A stretch of 64,000 bases of DNA from Flavobacterium supellecticarium (GTDB lineage Bacteria > Bacteroidota > Bacteroidia > Flavobacteriales > Flavobacteriaceae), in the NCBI RefSeq assembly GCF_004801375.1, contig NZ_SSNZ01000008.1, positions 62,001 through 126,000 on the forward strand, given 5' to 3'. Shown one piece after another: positions 61,847 through 64,000 of this stretch. Numbering within the stretch: the first letter of the stretch is position 1; the number at the start of each line of letters is the position of its first letter. The notes under the pieces are model-generated. The model worked only from the letters and a program-made list of their open reading frames with translations. It was not told the origin of the DNA and made no database searches. Both the position numbers and the translations under genes were made by a program.

Positions 61847-62887
61847 CTGACGCCAGGTGATTTCCTGAGTGATGTTTTTTAGTCCTTTATACAAATCCAC
61901 CTGATTTAAATCGCCAACTTTAAATTCGTCTTGTTTTGCATAAGGGACTAAACCTTTTTTCTTTAGTTTTTTGGCCAGATATTCCTGCTCATATTGACCC
62001 GGAGTTGGAATAAAAAAGGCTTTTTTACCCAAATGCGCCAAATCCATAATGGTGGTATATCCGGAACGACTTAAAACCATTTTGCTCTGGTTAAAGGCTG
62101 TTTCCAGTTCTTCGGTATTCATAAAATTATAGCAGGTAAAATTCAGGCGTCGCGAGATAGTTTGTTCTTCTTCGATCACACCACGTACAAAAAGGATTTT
62201 ACCTTCAAAACAGTTCAGTTCCAGTTTTAATTTTTCTTCCAGTAATGTTCGTTGCGGTTCCGGTCCGGACAAAATAACCATCAGATCGTATAATGGTTCG
62301 ACGGTCTTTTTGTGCAGCCGACTTAGCGGGCCAATATACTTTACATTCGTTACCGGCGTTTCCGTATGACCCAGTTTTCCGGAAAGATTCGGACTTCCGG
62401 CGATATCCGGAACCCAGCATTCTCTGTATTTTCGGATAAACTGATGGTGGATTTTAGTCGTAATCCAGGACGTATTGCCGGTTAAAACATTCAATTGATG
62501 CGTAATAAAAACCGAAGGAACTTTGGAAGAAAAAACACCCAGTCGGTTATCGGAAATAATCCCGTCGATGGCTTCTTCCTGAATCCAGCGTTCCACCATT
62601 TTCCGTTCGTCCCGCATGGCGCGATACATATTTGGAATCTGAGTGATCAATTTCCATTTAAAATTGGCTCCGTTTTGAGCGTACTGGATTTTATAGGAAG
62701 GAAGTTCCAAGGCTTGCAGGTGCGGAAATTCTTTTTCTAAAAGCGACAATGCAACACCATCGGAAGCAATCACAGGTTGAAAACCGTGATTTTCCAAAGC
62801 CTCAATAACCGGGATGCAACGTGTGGCATGCCCAAGACCCCAATTTAATGGAGCGACCAGAATTCTTTTTTTTCGTTCTTGATGCAT
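61811..62887 (-). CDS. Glycosyltransferase (MurG-like GT28 fold)
   Basis: 358 residues. RILVAPLNWGLGHATRCIPV and the C-terminal MVLSRSGYTTIMDLAHLGKK, IPTPGQYEQEYLAKKLKKKG match the GT-B, MurG/UDP-GlcNAc-type family called 'glycosyl transferase related to UDP-glucuronosyltransferase' in Bacteroidota. Acceptor unknown. Convergent overlap with the kinase gene. Confidence 0.85.
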   Translation of the reverse strand: MHQERKKRILVAPLNWGLGHATRCIPVIEALENHGFQPVIASDGVALSLLEKEFPHLQALELPSYKIQYAQNGANFKWKLITQIPNMYRAMRDERKMVERWIQEEAIDGIISDNRLGVFSSKVPSVFITHQLNVLTGNTSWITTKIHHQFIRKYRECWVPDIAGSPNLSGKLGHTETPVTNVKYIGPLSRLHKKTVEPLYDLMVILSGPEPQRTLLEEKLKLELNCFEGKILFVRGVIEEEQTISRRLNFTCYNFMNTEELETAFNQSKMVLSRSGYTTIMDLAHLGKKAFFIPTPGQYEQEYLAKKLKKKGLVPYAKQDEFKVGDLNQVDLYKGLKNITQEITWRQLFCLFERKGKL

Positions 62888-63124
62888 GTTCTAAATATTC
62901 CAAAAGTTTTTCATTTTACCCCGCGGGCAATCCAAAAGACACAAATCAACCCCTGAAATAACAGGTCTTTATAAAAACCTGCGATGCATAACGGGAAGCG
63001 TAAACCAATCCGGTTATCCGGATCTAAATAAGATCGTTTTTGATAACTTATTTAATAACTGCAAAGTAAAACTATTTTAGTTCTTGGATATTTCCGTAAT
63101 TTTACCAAAATTTTAAGTTTAGTC

Positions 63125-63799
63125 GTGGGAAGTAAAAATAAATTAAAAAGATTTAAGGAGAACGAGACATTTGGGAACGTATTTCAGCCAACTCGGGAAG
63201 AGGTGGTATCGAATTCGTTTCCGTTTAAAGGCAAATGGAAACAGGAGGTTTTTAAAAATGATAACCCGTTGGTGTTGGAATTAGGATGTGGAAAAGGGGA
63301 ATACTCCGTTGGACTGGCCACACGTTACCCGGATAAAAATTTTATCGGGATTGATATAAAAGGGGCACGATTTTGGCGGGGAGCCAAAACAGCTGTTGAA
63401 AATGGACTGTCAAATGTTGCCTTTTTACGAACGCAGATTGAATTGCTGGAATATGTATTTGCAGAAGCCGAAGTGGATGAAATCTGGATTACATTCCCGG
63501 ATCCGCAAATCAAATACAAGCGTACGAAACACCGTATGACGAACTCGGAATTCTTACAGCGCTATAAAAAAATCCTGAAAAAAGACGGGATCATGAATCT
63601 GAAAACCGATAGCGAATTTATGCACGGTTATACGTTGGGATTATTACACGGCGAAGGACACGAAGTGTTGTATGCCAACCATAATGTTTACAAAAACGAA
63701 GGAGCACCGGAAGTGGTAACAGCCATTCAGACGTTTTACGAACAACGATATTTAGAACAAAATAAAGCGATAACCTATATCCAATTCAAAATAAAATAG
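63125..63799 (+). CDS. trmB: tRNA (guanine-N7-)-methyltransferase
   Basis: 224 residues from GTG 63125 (MGSKNKLKRFKENETFGNVF). SAM motif VLELGCGKGEYSVGLATRYP, FIGIDIKGARFWRG and the TrmB signature ITFPDPQIKYKRTKHRM. It methylates G46 of tRNA. The next gene starts at the base after its TAG. Confidence 0.94.
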   Translation: MGSKNKLKRFKENETFGNVFQPTREEVVSNSFPFKGKWKQEVFKNDNPLVLELGCGKGEYSVGLATRYPDKNFIGIDIKGARFWRGAKTAVENGLSNVAFLRTQIELLEYVFAEAEVDEIWITFPDPQIKYKRTKHRMTNSEFLQRYKKILKKDGIMNLKTDSEFMHGYTLGLLHGEGHEVLYANHNVYKNEGAPEVVTAIQTFYEQRYLEQNKAITYIQFKIK

Positions 63800-64000
63800 A
63801 TGCATTATTTTATGCCCCTCATACTTGGTTTTACTGTGGCTTCAATTGGGATCACACCACCAGGTCTGCTCAATATGACGGCTGCAAAACTAAGTGTGCG
63901 GGATGGTAGAAGTAAGGCATTGATGTTCGCATTGGGTGCTACGTTTACCGTACTTTTTCAAACGTATCTGGCAGTATTGTTCGCAAAATTTATCGACCGA
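63800..64000 (+). CDS. LysE-type transporter, 3' end outside the window
   Basis: ATG 63800 abuts the trmB stop. The first 67 residues (MHYFMPLILGFTVASIGITP, PGLLNMTAAKLSVRDGRSKA, FALGATFTVLFQTYLAVLFA) show the LysE/RhtB pattern of a first membrane helix with a PG motif, then a second helix. Only the N-terminal part is present; probably co-transcribed with trmB. Confidence 0.75.
   Translation, partial: MHYFMPLILGFTVASIGITPPGLLNMTAAKLSVRDGRSKALMFALGATFTVLFQTYLAVLFAKFIDR

Overview
The window comes from a Bacteroidota chromosome, most likely Flavobacterium or a close relative. The evidence is low GC, TAnnTTTG-type -7 promoter boxes, several proteins with type IX secretion (T9SS) sorting domains, a TonB receptor with a carboxypeptidase-like N-terminal domain, and flavobacterial gene orders such as ftsX-DUF3098-uppP-truB and pyrH-frr. 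No rRNA, tRNA or CRISPR array was recognised.

Region 1 (1-3164, minus strand) holds five uncharacterised or loosely assigned genes, including a class I methyltransferase.

Region 2 (3586-16013, plus strand) is the most interesting part. A giant secreted SpvB/FG-GAP/RHS (YD-repeat) polymorphic toxin gene is followed by an array of orphan toxin-tip cassettes. The large gene would encode about 2,400 residues but is interrupted by a +1 shift in a run of nine T (4292-4300) and by an in-frame TAA (8621-8623). Downstream, a ~165 bp segment coding for the pre-toxin junction (MRNLNGTPTATEEG...NAGATQ) recurs five more times. Four copies join different C-terminal toxin domains: ParB-like, unassigned, probable RNase, and colicin D-like. 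Each toxin is followed at once by its own putative immunity gene. After all five immunity genes there is a copy, or the remains of one, of a small exported protein of about 63 residues that I do not recognise. The unit is therefore toxin tip, immunity gene, exported microprotein. The array ends in a broken toxin remnant and a decayed tag.

Region 3 (16022-22824) carries a TPR protein, a TPR-type sensor kinase, a small lipoprotein, a LytTR regulator whose receiver has Glu at the phosphoacceptor position, a NarL-type response regulator, an outer-membrane barrel and a membrane protein.

Region 4 (22851-46907) is mostly housekeeping: rpoN, asnS, frr, pyrH, a patatin, a thioredoxin-like protein, truB, uppP, ftsX, leuS, a zinc peptidase, an Lrp regulator, a saccharopine-dehydrogenase-like enzyme, pckA, hemD, a polyprenol-phosphate glycosyltransferase, dihydroorotase, an epimerase and tyrS.

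Region 5 (46946-57151) is a surface and secretion block. A LuxE-like protein is followed by an M43-type metalloprotease with T9SS signal, flanked in one tight operon by two paralogous glycine/asparagine-repeat proteins. Then come three T9SS-sorted proteins, one of them little more than a signal peptide plus sorting domain, and a beta-helix lipoprotein.

Region 6 (57172-64000) has a TonB receptor divergent from a PhoB/PhoR-like two-component pair, with an 11-bp-period direct repeat between them that could be the regulator's operator. It ends with a glycosyltransferase, trmB and a truncated LysE-type transporter.
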